Below, one piece after another: positions 47,300 to 61,239 of a stretch of DNA of 64,000 nt. The position numbers were made by a program, and so were the translations under genes. Position 1 is the first letter of the stretch, and each line of letters opens with the position of its first letter. Location: assembly GCF_040412425.1 (NCBI RefSeq), contig NC_089756.1, positions 9,074,726-9,138,725 of the forward strand. The letters run 5' to 3'. The notes under the pieces were generated by a model, which had not been told where the DNA came from, ran no database searches, and saw nothing but the letters and a program-made list of their open reading frames with translations. Origin of the DNA: Macrobrachium rosenbergii (lineage: Eukaryota > Arthropoda > Malacostraca > Decapoda > Palaemonidae).

Positions 47300-48010
47300 A
47301 GGGATTATGTAATCAAATAGGCCTAGGCTAAGTGCCTTACACAGTCTAATGGGCCTAGCCTAAGTGCCTATCACAATCTAATGGGCGTAGGCTAAGTATT
47401 TTACTCAATCGAATCGGTCACAGTCAAGTGCATTGCCCGATCAAATACACTTAGGCTAACAAACTATATTACACAATCAAATAGGCCTAAGTCGAGTGCC
47501 TCACACAATCTAATTAGCCTAGGTCAAGTGTTTTACCCAATCGAATTGGTCAGTCAAGTGCATTACCTAATTCAATACGAGTTAGTTAACAAAATTACAC
47601 AGCCTACTAGGCCTAAGTCAAGTGCCTAACACAATCTAATAGGCTTAGGTCAAGTGCTTTGCCTGATCAATTCGGTCAAAGTCATGTGCATTGCCCAATC
47701 AAATCCACTTAGGTTAACAAAGTTATTCAACCTAATAGTCCAAAGTCAAGTGCCTAACGCAGTCTAATAGGCCAAGGTCAATCGAACTGGTCAAAGTCAG
47801 GTGCATTGCCCAATCAAATAAACCTAGGTTAACTACATTACACAATCAAGCAGGCCTAGTTCACATGGTTTACCGAGTCAGGTGCATAAACCAGTTAATG
47901 GGCCTGGGTCAGCTACACTACCGAATCAAATTAGCTTAGGTTAACTACAATGCGCGGTCAAAATAGGTCAAGCATGAACACTTAACCCAGGAGAGGTCAA
48001 GTCCAATACG
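47300..48010. repeat. ~35-bp degenerate minisatellite, about 18-20 copies
   Basis: Units share AATCTAATAGGCCTAGGTCA and AGTGC(C/T)T(T/A)AC. Divergence is high and grows away from the 47.3-kb end. It lies immediately upstream, on the gene's strand, of the acceptor of the possible start exon. Confidence 0.9.
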
Positions 48011-48620
48011 GGTCACGTCATTCAATTTGTCCAATCGCGAGTAATTCTTGACTAAGCGATTTTAACTTTCATGTTAGTTAAAAAGATTCGTATTTTCCAT
48101 CATTTGTTACTTAGTTTTCTATATGGTATGTATGTATGTATGTATGTGTAATTCACTGTACGTATAATTTAATAAATTAATTTTATACATCGCATAACCA
48201 CAGGTCATCCACGAAAATTACACACAGGAATGTAAGAAAACGCAAGCACAGGACACTGACCCATGCTTAAATAGCACAGAAGCACACACAATGACATGCT
48301 TGCTGCAAACACACAAACCATTTCGACAAAGCGTAAAGAAAACACATAAATTTACAATTACGTCAGTACAAACACACACACACACATTCGAGGAAATTAA
48401 AACAGAACACGAACTGCTGGAGATAATATAAATATTGCATGACATAAATATTATTTTATGTTGACATTCGAAATCATCCGATAATAAAAATAATAATAAT
48501 ATATATTTCTGTGTCTGTGAAGAAATGAGACACATGTAAAACTAACAAAGAATATGAACTGGTTGTAATGATTTCAATATGGCTGAATTTTAAAGAATCT
48601 CCTGTCATCACTTATCATTC

Positions 48621-48677
<57 letters not shown>

Positions 48678-49002
48678 CTCATGACCACAAGCTTTCAGGA
48701 GTTGGGAAAAGTACACACGCACATACAATTATCATCATAGTGAAGAAAAGAGATTGTTTTCATAAATTTGGCGTTTTCATCTTAATTACTTTTTTTTTTT
48801 AATGAAAGAAACATCTGCTTCGAACGACGATCATATTACGTACCGTAGCTTGCAACAGGACCGACGGGTTTGTTGCAAGCGAGAGAATCACCGAAGTTAG
48901 TGGGTGAGCCTTATTTATAATTATCATTTATTAAACACAGATATGTACGTCATTATGGTTATGAGTCATATACTTTAAATTGTATTTTACAGTATTACAC
49001 GC

Positions 49003-49093
<91 letters not shown>

Positions 49094-49150
49094 CATATAT
49101 ATATTGCATATACATACATACATATATATATATATGTATATATATACACA
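48621..49150. repeat. (GA)n and (TA)n/(CATA)n microsatellites
   Basis: (GA)n at 48621-48676; (TA)n at 49007-49060 followed by ACAT repeats to 49085 and mixed TA/CA runs to 49150. Confidence 0.96.
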
Positions 49151-49199
49151 CATATGTGTATATATCTCTATGTATGTACAGTATATGTATGTATTTTCT

Positions 49200-50610
49200 T
49201 AGGAGAATAAAATTCTACATGGTGAAAAAAGGTTAAAAAACAAGTGACTAGAATATTCTACTAATAAAAAAAATATCACATTCAGCTAGCACCCGTGCAA
49301 ACAGGAAACGAGGTAGTACGTGCTGTAACACTCACTGTCGGGAATAAAAAACATACTGGAAATGTGAAAAATTCTTAGGCTACTTTCAAAATTCATATTA
49401 CCCAGACAAAAATAATGGGGACGACTACTAGATAAAACATAGCGAATTTCTTTCTTTTTACGAAAATAACGAACGTGACATAACAAATGTGTTTGACACT
49501 AACGTGAAGAGACAAGGAATAGGAGATCGTGTTTCGTGTATCGTCTAATTTGTGACCAAACGTAGACGTTTATCTTAAAGGTGTTTTTGAGCTACTGTCT
49601 ATACGAAGGTGGACAGTTGCTTCAGATCACAGTATAGACTTATAAAATGCAAAATAATTTCGAAATCAATGTTTTGTAAGCCAATACTACGTTACAGTAC
49701 AGTAAATAATGAAACTGCCTACCTTAAAGTCAAGCGTTCTTCAGATGCTTATGAAAACTGTTTTCGACATTCAAAATTAAAATTCACTAGACGGCCAATC
49801 TTCACGCTTTTAACAAAACAGTTAGTAAATTTCATTTTTATTTATAGCTGGCAGACTTAGTTTACAAAAGCAGGGGAATATTAACTCATAACAGCTGTCA
49901 ATTATTAATTCATAATAGCTTGTGTTAATTTCAATTTATAATACCTAATTAGTTTCAGTCTTCCACAGTAAATTTCAGTTGTTAATAATGACTAGAAAAT
50001 TTTGATTAATGACAGCTAGTAAAATCCACTTAATAACATCTGGAAAATATTATTCACAGTTATCAGATTAAATTTAATTATAGCAATAGTAAACTTGTGT
50101 TAAAAATCGACATTTGGCCACGAAAAATCTAGTGCTTCATAAGACAGGGTTTTTAATCCCGTCAAGAACACAACTGTACTACCTACGGGTAAATACGCAC
50201 GGGAAAAATATTATATACACCCGTTTATACAAAAAAAAAAAAATTCAAATGTAGCCTGACACATCATCCGTTCACCTGTATAAATTCCAGTCCCAGAGAA
50301 AATGGCCTGAAGGCGTTCATCATTTTTTAGGTACACAATGAGATCTGATCCCATTTAATCCATTGCTAATTACTAACCTGAAATGAGAGGTAGGTTACTT
50401 TTCCATCGAAGTGACACTACGTCAGCGATGTTTACCTTTACAAAACTGTATGCCACGGATAACACTTAAAACTGATTTACGTAAATATGCATTACACTTA
50501 TACTGGCATTTTCTACAAAGGTGTGGACCACTTCAGCGGAACTGGGCAGCTTGTACTGACATGAGCCTGAGGTCTGCAAGGAGAACAGTGGACTTGCTCG
50601 ATGGGAAAAC
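49200..50610. other. Sequence without recognised gene
   Basis: AT-rich, with no long open frame and no splice-supported family match. Between 49865 and 50060 are loose AATTTCAGTT / CATAACAGCTGTCAATTATT-like near-repeats. Confidence 0.65.
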
Positions 50611-50617
50611 AAGAATA

Positions 50618-50930
50618 GAACAGAATAGAATATAGAATTTAGGCCAGAGGCCAAGCCCTGGGACCCATGAGGTCATTCAGCGCTGAAACGGAAACTTACA
50701 ATTAAAAGGCTTGAAAGGTGAAACTAGGAGAAACCTCGCAGTTGCATTATGAACCAATTGTTATGAAAGAGTGGGAAAGTAAGATGGAAGAAAGAGAATA
50801 TGAACGGAGGTATAGCAAAAGGAATGAAAGGGGTTACAGCTAGGGGACGAAGGGATGCTGCAAAGAACCTTAAGTAATGCCTACAGCGCACCGCATGAGG
50901 TGCACTGATGGCACTACTTCCCTACGGTTA
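50618..50930 (+). mobile_element. Interspersed family A, copy 4
   Basis: An AACAGAATAGAATATAGAAT lead, GCCAGAGGCCAAGCCCTGGG, GAGGTCATTCAGCGCTGAAA, AAACCTCGCAGTTGCATTAT, GGGTTACAGCTAGGGGACGA and CCGCATGAGGTGCACTGATG. A near full-length copy in the same orientation as the other three. Confidence 0.92.
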
Positions 50931-51638
50931 TTAAAAACAAAAGACAGTGCATTTAGAGTATAATGGACTGCCCACTGTGAGTAAAATGGCCCTACGCAAT
51001 ATGGGTAAATCTTAATTAAGATTTCCGAAGGTCATCTGTGTATATTCATATCACGTACATTCAATATCTTGGAGAGAGATGTGCATAAATTTAATATCCT
51101 TCAAACTAAGCTTTATTTATTTACCAGGTTCATCTGTAAGTAACGAAGTTAAAAAGAAAAAATAGTAGCTTTCTTTACGTTATATCCGGACAGTCAGATT
51201 TGAAATATGAAATTATGAATTCTACTACCCTTTAGAAAAGTTAGTATATGCAAATGAATATATCACTTCATATTCATTGTGTATACAAATTCACTCAAAT
51301 ACATGCATGGTTTGAAAATTAACTTATATATGTAAATCACAGGGCTTACATTTAAGGAGCACGTTTGTAAATGCATGCACGCACAATTACAGGTGCGTGT
51401 GCGTGTGTGTGTGTGCAGGCGTTTTTCGTTAACAAATAAAGACGAGTAACCGTAACACCTTAGATCATATTTGCATGACATTAAGCAGTCATGTTGTCAA
51501 TGGACAACGGTTTTACCAAAACAAACAAATATAAACAGTCTAACAAAAAAATGAACTAAATTGCCTCAGTCATGGGACAAGGGAAATTTTCTTAGAAAGT
51601 TTATCTTTTTTAATAATAATCCTTAACAAAGGTCTCTT

Positions 51639-51641
<3 letters not shown>

Positions 51642-51708
<67 letters not shown>

Positions 51709-51764
51709 CAATAACTACTTCACAAAACAAACAACACAATCATGGAGAGAGAGAGAGAGAGAGA
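51642..51764. repeat. (GA)n microsatellite with duplicated flank
   Basis: GA at 51642-51706 and again at 51744-51764, each followed by ACTCAATAAC and AAACAAAC(A/T)AC, so a (GA)n-plus-spacer unit is duplicated here too. Confidence 0.93.
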
Positions 51765-52912
51765 CTCAATAACCAATTAAGAAAACAAACTACATAATCA
51801 TCTATAAAACAGACATATAGACTAAACAAAATCATTAATAAAAAGTGCTGGCACAGAGTAAACAGAGACACACGCACACGCACACAAGAAACGAAACAGC
51901 GCATCAAGAAGGTTACAAAACTTTCACGCCATATCGTGATTCATAAGGTCTTCGACCCTGAGGCTTCGATTACAGGTCAATATTTGACCTGTGTTCGTGA
52001 CGCGCGCGCATTCATGATAGGTCTCTGAAAGGGATGATGGAAAAACGTTTAGGAATGAAGTTATTTTAAGATGAAGGTATTACGAAAAATATTAGAGATG
52101 TCAAGATATATTTTACTCTGAAGATGCCAATAATATTGAGGTTGATGACCTGACCTGTTTCTTTTCCATTGGGGTATTGTAATAATTTCTTTCACCCTGT
52201 GAAAGCAAATTACCAAAACGAAGAAGTCAGGTACCATACGAGACGGCTTGGTAGAACGGTAGTGACTGAAATGATTTAGCAAGACTGTTAAAAGGTTTTC
52301 ATTTAATATACAAAGTATTTTTTTAAATTCATTTTATACAAGAGAGATACAAAGTATTGTGAACAAAAGGTTTCATTGTAAGTAAGAGACCTGCCAAAAT
52401 ATGGCCTTGATAATCGAAGGATGAATTGTCTTTAAATGTTACCGAATGTAAATAAACCTGTCATAAATTCTTTTTTTTTAATAAAAGTGATATCAAACCA
52501 ACTGTGTGGTATCCCAATAAAATTATCAAATGACGGAAACGAACATTACTATTGCAACCAGGTAACACATAATGTTGATCATCCCACTTGCAATAAAATC
52601 AAGATTATTGCCTAATTCCAAATACTATACTGTATATTATCAGAAACTATTACTGACTGGCGTTTTGTTTTCAAATTCTGCCGGAAAATTTCACTTTATC
52701 AGAATGCGGCATTCTGGCATAAACTTACTGACAGTATTTCAAAAGCTAAGACCAGTTTTCATGATACGCCTTCGTGAACTTCGCTGACAGTAAAAATATT
52801 TATTTTTCTGAGAAACGGAAGAAGTAAAATGGATTTCTTGAATTGAAAACTGAATTGAACTGGTGTTGGGAAGGTCTTGAGACTGTAAGGATCATTATCA
52901 TGGACACGCTAA

Positions 52913-53455
52913 TGTACACTCGGCAAGAAAAGTGAAGATACAGTTTTCTTTAGATTTCGTTCATCGAATTTTAATTTTTTTCTTACAGAAAACACATAAT
53001 CCCGGTAAATTTACCCTAGAATATGAAAATACAATGCAAATTATATCATATATGTTAAATCTGCAAAACAAAAACGTTCAGATACTTAAAAACACCATGC
53101 ATGTCCGAAGTAATCAGAATTTCTCAGATGACTTCGTTCATAGAGATCTAAAAGATAGTGTGTGGATATCTCGGTGTAGTACTATTTATCAGAACGGCAA
53201 TATTTACTCGTTTTCCGTTATGGACAGGCTTATTATTGCATCATCATACGAGATAATGATAATTTCTTTAATTTTTACACATTCATATTTGTATTTCACG
53301 GTGTTAAATGTCAGCTGGAATTAATGGCAGTAAATGTTATGACAGCTGCGGTAAGTTGACCAAATCTATTTAAATCCGCAAGAGCGTTCTCTATGATGTG
53401 TGGAGCGATTCGGCGGGAAAACACAAGTAACTGGATGTTTCTTGACGTTACCATA

Positions 53456-53517
<62 letters not shown>

Positions 53518-54074
53518 GCTAAAACATACTATACAAATATAGTATCACTCAATCTATAAAAGAAAAAAAATAATGAAATGAGTAGCTCTACATATACTGT
53601 AGGCCTAGGCTTACACAACAGCAACTCTCTCTCTCTCTCTCTCTCATCGTAACATTGCATTCGTTCCTTTATTGTTCCCCACGTTTTTCCTTGGACATTG
53701 CTCAAATTTAACTCTTGATATCACTATGGAAGATCGCGTTTCCGATTATGCAAGCATTCCGTTCATTGTGGTGTCATAAATTTCATTTGTGTAAGGTTAA
53801 TTGGTATGTTAAGTCGAAAAATGTTTAGTTTGCTCAGAACTGTCGCTGCAAATTACAACTTGAACGAATACTGTAAAGCTTACTAGTGCATTTAAGTATC
53901 AATGATGTCAGAATCATAGAATATGATTGAAAGTTATAGGAGGTCAAGCAAAAAACCAACACACGTAAGACTGAAGCTCCTCCCCTTTCTAAGGTTGCCA
54001 GATGTCGCATTATTGAGCAATATATGTCCGAAGATTTAAAAAACTGTATCTTCACTTTTCTTGCCGAGTGTACA
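52913..54074. mobile_element. 1.16-kb Tc1/mariner-like element with 35-bp terminal inverted repeats
   Basis: Perfect 35-bp inverted ends: TGTACACTCGGCAAGAAAAG, TGAAGATACAGTTTT at 52913-52947 and the complement at 54040-54074. The CACTCGGCAAG terminus after a TA resembles Tc1-type ends; TA lies at both boundaries. A plus-strand open frame of 130 codons (52932-53324) begins inside the left end but matches nothing I know. (TC)n tracts lie inside at 53459-53510 and 53622-53645. It is too short for an intact transposase and is probably non-autonomous. Confidence 0.82.
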
Positions 54075-54184
54075 TATGTACATGAATTACCACGAAATCT
54101 TATATACACACAAACAAATTTATATATATGTATGTATATATATAATATATATACATATATATTTTTATATATATACGAAAATTT

Positions 54185-54490
54185 TATCACACCGTGATTT
54201 ATATATAATCATGAAGCTACAAATGTCGTTTAATATCCAATTCACGCTACTTCGGGAATATCCCCGATGGGGAATTATCACCGAAGGGGAATTTATAAGA
54301 GATAAATGGATCGGTATTGCCGGGTCTCGATCCCTCGACACAAGTTACCTTCCAACGACTCCAGTCGAGCCCCGGCAGTATCGATCCATTTGTCACTTAT
54401 AAATTCCCCTTCGATGATAATTCCCCATTGGGGATATTCCCGAAGTAGCGTGAATTGGATATTAAACGACATTTGTAGCTTCATGACTGT
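54185..54490. mobile_element. Palindromic SINE-like element with tRNA-like head, flanked by (TA)n
   Basis: Arms: 54208-54315 (CATGAAGCTACAAATGTCGT, TTAATATCCAATTCACGCTA, CTTCGGGAATATCCCC) and their inverse at 54375-54487. The ~70-bp centre read on the minus strand has TGGAGTCGTTGG (A-box-like) and GGATCGAGACCC (B-box-like) followed by GGCAATACCGATCC. TA-rich runs flank both sides (54120-54178; 54487-54560). Only the left half carries the whole tRNA-like head. The plan matches 21972-22310 with unrelated body sequence. Confidence 0.85.
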
Positions 54491-54497
54491 ATATATG

Positions 54498-54566
<69 letters not shown>

Positions 54567-54599
54567 TTGTTCGTGTATATTTGTAAGATTTTATGGTCA

Positions 54600-54676
<77 letters not shown>

Positions 54677-54727
54677 ACACAAGCGTGCGAGCACATACAG
54701 ACACATGCACACAAACAAAAACGTATG

Positions 54728-54797
<70 letters not shown>
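54487..54797. repeat. (TA)n microsatellite block
   Basis: TA tracts at 54487-54560, 54603-54671 and 54730-54797, separated by AAATTTGTTCGTGTATATTT and GTACACAAGCGTGCGAGCAC-like spacers. The first directly follows the palindromic element. Confidence 0.97.
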
Positions 54798-54799
54798 TA

Positions 54800-57330
54800 T
54801 GTATATTCACTATTATATTTCACAACCTATCAAAGACCTATCAAAGACACAAGAAGCAAAGTATTAACAATCCATAACCAATTATTTTCACTAAAACATA
54901 GAAAATAGCCACCACTGCATGCAACGTGCAGCCTTTACTTCAGTAAAAGATAATTTATATAATTCAGTCAAAGATAATTTATATATAGTGTAATTGTCAT
55001 CAGAGAAACAGAAGCGAAAAAATATCTTATTTTTACAGGCCATCATTTCCTTATTGAACATCCATTTCATGCAGCAGCTTTGAAAAACAGAATTGTATAA
55101 AGATAAGAGGTTACAGGCAACAATCTCATTCAAAAGATTTTCAGCGAACATTTCAAATTAGATGCTGTAAAGCACCAAGTATAAAACAGCGGTATCATTG
55201 GTATGACTATTCTTCACAGATCAGATTTATAAAGAACTGTTTTAGTTCCTGTTTCATTTATACCGTTTTACGGGTTTCCATATATTTAATCATTATTGTT
55301 ATTGTTATTATTAAAGTATTTAATGTGACTGGATAACCAGCCCAATTAGTGATAAAGAATTAAAGAGTAACCTAATGAGAAGGCCGTAGGATCTTTACAG
55401 AAGATATTTAAAATCCAAATAATTATTATATACTGTAGGCTGCTTCAGCCAAGCAAATTACAGGTACTGAATGCAGAGAAATTATAGCTGAGGTGTATTT
55501 CGAAACTACTGTAGTAAGAAGGCCTAGAAAGTAGGAGAGGAAATCTTATGAAGGACGAAAGTGAACGCAAAGGAAAAGATCAATCAAGTTTTTGAAGTGG
55601 TTTTCACATGAAGCGAGAATGGGGGAGTTTGAAAATAAAATACAGTGAAAGTGGTTTTTCTACAGGCCCTTCTTGGGAGGTGAGATGGAGAGAAAGCAGC
55701 AGAAGTAAAAAAAGGCAGTTAATATCAGGAAGGTAGGTGTTTACTTAAAATTGCATGACGTAATGTTGATGAGGCTCATGTGTAGACTTAAGTAAGCTCC
55801 ATTGATGCACGAGTGTTTAGCACATGGATTTTTTTTTATACAAAGGTACATCACTTGATAAATGACTTTTAAGCTTCAGTTTTTCTATATAATCCCAATA
55901 AGATTTTCGACTTAATAACTGGTCATGATTGAAATAAAAATGATCTTTCTTTGCTTAGAGAAATAAGCAGTGGATAAAATTATTTCCATAAGACTCAGAA
56001 AGTAAAAAAAAAATACAAAAGAAGAAATAACTCAAGATATTAACGACGCATTCTCGGTGATTTACGCGATACGACAGGTCATTTAAGGTCATTTTTTAAA
56101 GGATCCGAACACCACAGGAAGAATAAGTCCCAATTTCTAGCTTTGTTTCTCAAAGGAATCCGTCCGTTTTCTTTCTTTTCATTTTTTTTTTTTTTTTGCT
56201 TAAAATCCCACTTTTTTGTCTTAAAAATCTCATTTTGTTGTTGTTGTTGTTGTTCTGAAAATCTCACTTTCTTGTTGTCTTGAAAATGTTCCAGAAAATC
56301 GCCAAAGAGACGAAAGCTGGAACGCACACCAGCGCACATACTGTACACACAAAATCGCAAAGGCTCACACAGATATGCACAGACACATGCAGCAGGCGCG
56401 CGTACGAGCGCGCTCTTGTAAACTTCGAGAAACAGGTGACCTTACACTCCTGTTGGCCAGCTGAAGCTTCAGTCCCATCGACAGCGGTCCGAAGGCATTC
56501 ATACTTTCGGTTAGCTTAAACGAACTTATTTCTTTATAATTTTATTTTTGTGCCAGTCCTATCGATTAACCTGAAATGGAGAATTTGTATGGCCGGTTAT
56601 TTTGTCCTCTGTAATAACCAGCTTTTTATGTTGCTTAGATATTTTTTGTGGGATAACCAGTTCTTTACAATTCTTAGATTTTTTTTTAATGCGTTTATCA
56701 TCTCTGAATTTTTGTTGTACGTAGAGACAGGAGTCCTACTCCGTAATACCTGTGTCATTATGCAATGTCGTTGGAGTGTCCTATATATTATCCACATGCC
56801 CATTCCCCTCCCCTTCGCTCCCCCTCCCACTCCCTTTGCAACATCAATTTCATTCTTCCGTCATTTACCTGTTATGTTGAAATGCATATTTGAAATGGTA
56901 CAAAAAAGAGCTTCCTACATTTTATCTAACTTACTTTCAATCAGATAACATGAACTGACGTTAACAATAACACAACGATCGTTAATAAGCCTGTTTTTAA
57001 CCTTCTGGGTTTAACAGGTTTCAGCAACAGAGCCATGTGAAACCTCCTTCAGTTGAGGAAATAAATATTATAAAGATCTGGGAACGCACAGTTGGGAAGA
57101 AAATATCTTTAACAAATAAACGGATTCACAAAACTCATTTAAGTAATCTTAAATTGAATAAATAAATATTAGACAGAATAAACATCAGAAGGAGCTGAGA
57201 AGACAGAATTGGCAGGGAAATGTCTGTTTAAAAAATAAACGAAGCCAAAACACTCAATTAAATAACTAATGAGAAAAGGGGGAGGGGGGTCGTTTTTCTC
57301 ACCAAGGACAGGAGAAAGGACTACAGAAAG
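54800..57330. other. Sequence without recognised gene
   Basis: AT-rich DNA; small open frames only. A short tandem near-repeat occurs at 54945-54985 (TCAGT(A/C)AAAGATAATTTATAT). GTTGTTGTTGTTGTT lies at 56237-56253. Confidence 0.65.
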
Positions 57331-57344
57331 GAAGATCGTTTACC

Positions 57345-57545
57345 AGCCGTCCTGTTAGTACAGTTGGTAACGTGTAACGTTCCTCGTAATTTCGGGGACC
57401 AGCGTTTGCTCCCCGTCAGGGTGCGGATAGTGAAACTGTCTACCGCATGGGTACTGCCATGAGTGACGTCATGTTGGGGATTTGAAGTTACCCGGCTGAC
57501 GTCCGATCGAGAGGAAGTAGGCTGTGGAAGGACTGAAACCAACAA
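57345..57545 (+). mobile_element. Decayed tRNA-derived SINE-like segment
   Basis: CCGTCCTGTTAGTACAGTTG continues to a perfect A-box match (TAGTACAGTTGG fits TRGYNNARNNGG), and a weak B-box-like GCGTTTGCTCC lies about 50 bp later. The body includes GTGACGTCATGTTGGGGATT, and the end is near AACTTTAACTTTTAACTTTA. No cloverleaf of tRNA quality can be drawn, so it is not a functional tRNA gene. Confidence 0.6.
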
Positions 57546-58639
57546 ACTTTAACTTTTAACTTTAAATAGCCTACGGTTCTGTAATGAAGGAAATTCGTCT
57601 TTCTAAGACTGAGATGATAGATGTTTCAACAAACGGGAGAAAGGTTTAGTTGAAAGTTCAAGTGAAAGTGAGGGAAAGGAGAGGTATGAGAGGGGAGTGA
57701 ATGAGTGAAAACTGGGAAAACACCTATAAGGCCAAAACGGTGAAATAGTCTTGATGATGAATGTTTTTGAGAGTTTTCCTGAACGGGAAAATCAAGTTTC
57801 AAGATTTGAAGTAGAACAAATCAAGGCATACTGAGGAGTATGCATATGTAATACTTTTAAAGTATAACGCTATAAAAATAAATTCAGATAGATATTACCA
57901 ATTTTATATTTATTTTTCCTTACTCGAAGAACCATTAGCTTTCCCCATTAATTATGATTTAACTTTATTAAGCTTTCGTTGTTAAAAGAACGATTTTTCA
58001 TTGCAAAAGTCAGTCAACTTTTCAATATAAACTCAAAAAGTTTTCTGTTTTCTGACAATGGAAAAGCCACTTTGCCACTTTCTGTTACTTCTTTCGAAAG
58101 AACACCATATCTCTTCGGCGAAGCTGTTTTCCATTTAAAAAAAAAATTCTTTGTACACAGTAAAAGTCATGTTTCGCTACCTTAGGAACAACTCGAGAAG
58201 AATAAATAAAAAAAGATAAATAAAAGCCCAAAAGCCCTGATGGAATTCCTGGGGGACGTCGCATCATAATTCACCCGAACGACCGACGTCTCCGCGAAAG
58301 ACGACGTTAATCCTGTTGATATATCCAGGAATGGATCGCATTCCTTTATTCCGCGAGGCCGCTAAAGCTTGTGATTTCGTCGGGCTCCAAACGACTGGGA
58401 GAGCTTTAGCGACTCAACACGGCACCGTAAGTCCGTGCATGGTACGGTAGGTCCCGTTATGAGATCGTCACACGTCGTTCCTTTCTGTTACGTACTGATA
58501 ATGTTGCTATTTTTTTTTTTATAAATTACACAAGTGACATCTGATCCTTGGGTAAGAATTATAGCTACGGTTTGTATATGTTTGGGGTACAATGATTTTT
58601 TTTAATAAGATTTTACTTTTTAAACTTCGATGGTTACGT

Positions 58640-58649
58640 TATATATATA

Positions 58650-58745
<96 letters not shown>

Positions 58746-58845
58746 ATATATATGTATTTATGTATATATATATGTATGTATATATATATATTTATATATA
58801 TATATATATAATATATATACAGTATATACAGTATATATATATAAA
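58640..58845. repeat. (TA)n microsatellite block
   Basis: TA runs with GTATGTATG and ATACAGTATA interruptions. To its left, 57550-58600 shows no gene; 58075-58115 is a small family B fragment (TTACTTCTTTCGAAAGAACA). Confidence 0.96.
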
Positions 58846-58849
58846 ATGT

Positions 58850-59660
58850 AACATTAGTCAGTCAACAAAAATAAGTTTTTAACGTCGCCATAATGATACG
58901 TATTACATCTAATATCTGTCAATTCAGCTAAACAGTTCTGTTTCACTTCCCTGTCTAAAGAAACACAGTAATCAGTAATACTGTCCACAACGTATAGTAT
59001 TCCTGTAGAAATTTTCTGAAAAATAACGAATAACACTTTATAATTGTGCTCTAATAAGAAAAAATAGGGCCACTATGAAAACAACTGATGTGATTAGAAT
59101 TAAATACAAATAATCTTTCTGTATGTACAATATATACAGTGAATTCTTCGTGCTCAATAAAAGAAAACTGTGAATATTAACCAAAGACTCTGAAAGAGAA
59201 AAAAAAATTATTACTGCACATAAATAAAATACAATTCCACCTACTGAACAACAGGGCTAAATATCTAAATATACTCATTCGCGTTCACTAATTTTTTAAC
59301 AAGGTACTGCTATTATATTCCTCACAAAAGTTTAAGGGTTATTATCAAACGAAAGCAAGGGAATGAAAACAAAATATAATTACTGCTTTACAACAAAGCA
59401 ACGTTCTATGTAAAATCGCTTTGTATGAAATCATTACTAATGTTTTCTAAATCGTTTTGTATGAAATCATTGCTGTTTTCTAAGAGCTACGTGAAGTCCT
59501 CTTGGCGTCATTATGAAAATTTTTTGAAAATCAAAACTGAAGATATAACATTAAAAAAAATAGGTGATGTGATCTCTATGTGTGGCCCTACAGTTATTAC
59601 TATAAAGGTTAATCCAACAATATAACCCATGTTGAGGAGTAGAGGACATTGGCATAAAAA
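58850..59660. other. Sequence without recognised gene
   Basis: A 60-codon minus-strand frame at 58854-59036 is unremarkable. TTTGTATGAAATCATT occurs twice at 59420 and 59457. Confidence 0.6.
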
Positions 59661-59670
59661 CGTGCAAGTT

Positions 59671-59684
59671 ATATATATGTTATA

Positions 59685-59739
<55 letters not shown>

Positions 59740-59780
59740 CATGTTTGTATATATACATATGCATATAATATATATACATA
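59671..59780. repeat. (TA)n microsatellite
   Basis: TA tract plus ATGTGTGCATGTTTG-like spacers. Confidence 0.95.
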
Positions 59781-60211
59781 TATGTGTGTATGTATACTTA
59801 CGTATATACGCATCAATCATCTATATTTTTAGAGTAGAAAATTTTCACTGAAAATGAAAACACACATTCTTGGTACCATACACTGGAGTATCCTGCTAGC
59901 ATTGGAGGGTAACATATCGTTGGCTTAACCTCTACCTTTGCACAAAATGTAAATTCCACATCATCAACTTTCTACGTTCCTTGCTTAAATATTTACAATT
60001 CTTAAAAAACAAAAAACAAAAAAAACGAAAATTGTGAACGAAAGAACTGAGCAGAACAGTAATGCTTACGCAACACGCGAGGCTTTTGAAACAGTTTGTA
60101 AAATTGTCTTCACGTTCTTCTTCTTTTGCAGCCCGGCAAATTTGTACATCTTTCCTGGGTCGAGAGGATGGGAGTGGTAAGATGGCTGACGAATACCCCC
60201 CCTTCTCCCTT

Positions 60212-60216
<5 letters not shown>

Positions 60217-60268
<52 letters not shown>
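60217..60268. repeat. (TC)n microsatellite
   Basis: A TC tract of about 52 nt. The surrounding 59780-60760 has no gene that I recognise. Confidence 0.97.
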
Positions 60269-60271
<3 letters not shown>

Positions 60272-60769
60272 ACATGAAAGGATCGTAAAACCACAATGAG
60301 CAACATAAACCCATTCGTAAGCGCATAAAAGTATCGGATGATTCAACATGCAAAACCTCTCACTTACTCGATTAAGGTCACAGTCGTCAGTGGCTGTCCA
60401 AAGTCTCTCGGAGGTCGTAAGTCAGCGGCGGTGACGTGTTTACGACTGATTGATTGACTGATTTTGCATTATGAACTGGCGTCACAGTTACCATGACCAT
60501 CGACGCCGTGAATACATTCTGTGCTGTTAGAATGTTTAATCAAGAGCTTCACACAAATCTTTCAACCTACGAAAATTCATACAAGTTATTTGTGAGGTAG
60601 GTATTGTTTCATGATAAAAAAAAAGGGGGTTGAATGAAAGGTTGTCGTCCTCACCTTCTACAAATCCACGATTTAATTGAACTTGTAGCAGACCTTCGAA
60701 AAAGTCATGGAAGACACACTGACTGTAAGTTGAACCTGATAATATCTAGGTTAATTTTTGTGTATATGT

Positions 60770-60921
<152 letters not shown>

Positions 60922-61239
60922 CTTTTTACATTTTATTTCATGACGTCCCTCCCTCTGTAACTTTCCAATTTCAGGAGCTCAAAAAAAAAAAAAAAAAAGG
61001 AGTAAGATTTCAAACAAAAACACGAAGAGACCGGTGGAGGAAATCTTTTGAGAAAACTATTCTGTAACAGTGGTATTGCGGACAGGGCAATCCCTAAGAA
61101 AGAAGGCTAAGACCTCGAGAGAGCAATTGTCCGAGATATAATTGAGAGAGCCGAGCGAGGGGAGAGAGAGGAAATCCTCTGGAGAGACAATGCTTGCGTA
61201 TATTTTCAGAGGAATGCCGGAAAAAATGGGGTCCCGAGC

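Noticed and set aside
52932..53324. 130-codon plus-strand frame as a host gene
   Set aside because: It begins inside a perfect terminal inverted repeat and has no recognisable domain, so it is treated as part of the mobile element.
58854..59036. 60-codon minus-strand frame as a further dynein or neighbouring exon
   Set aside because: No family similarity and no convincing acceptor and donor pair.
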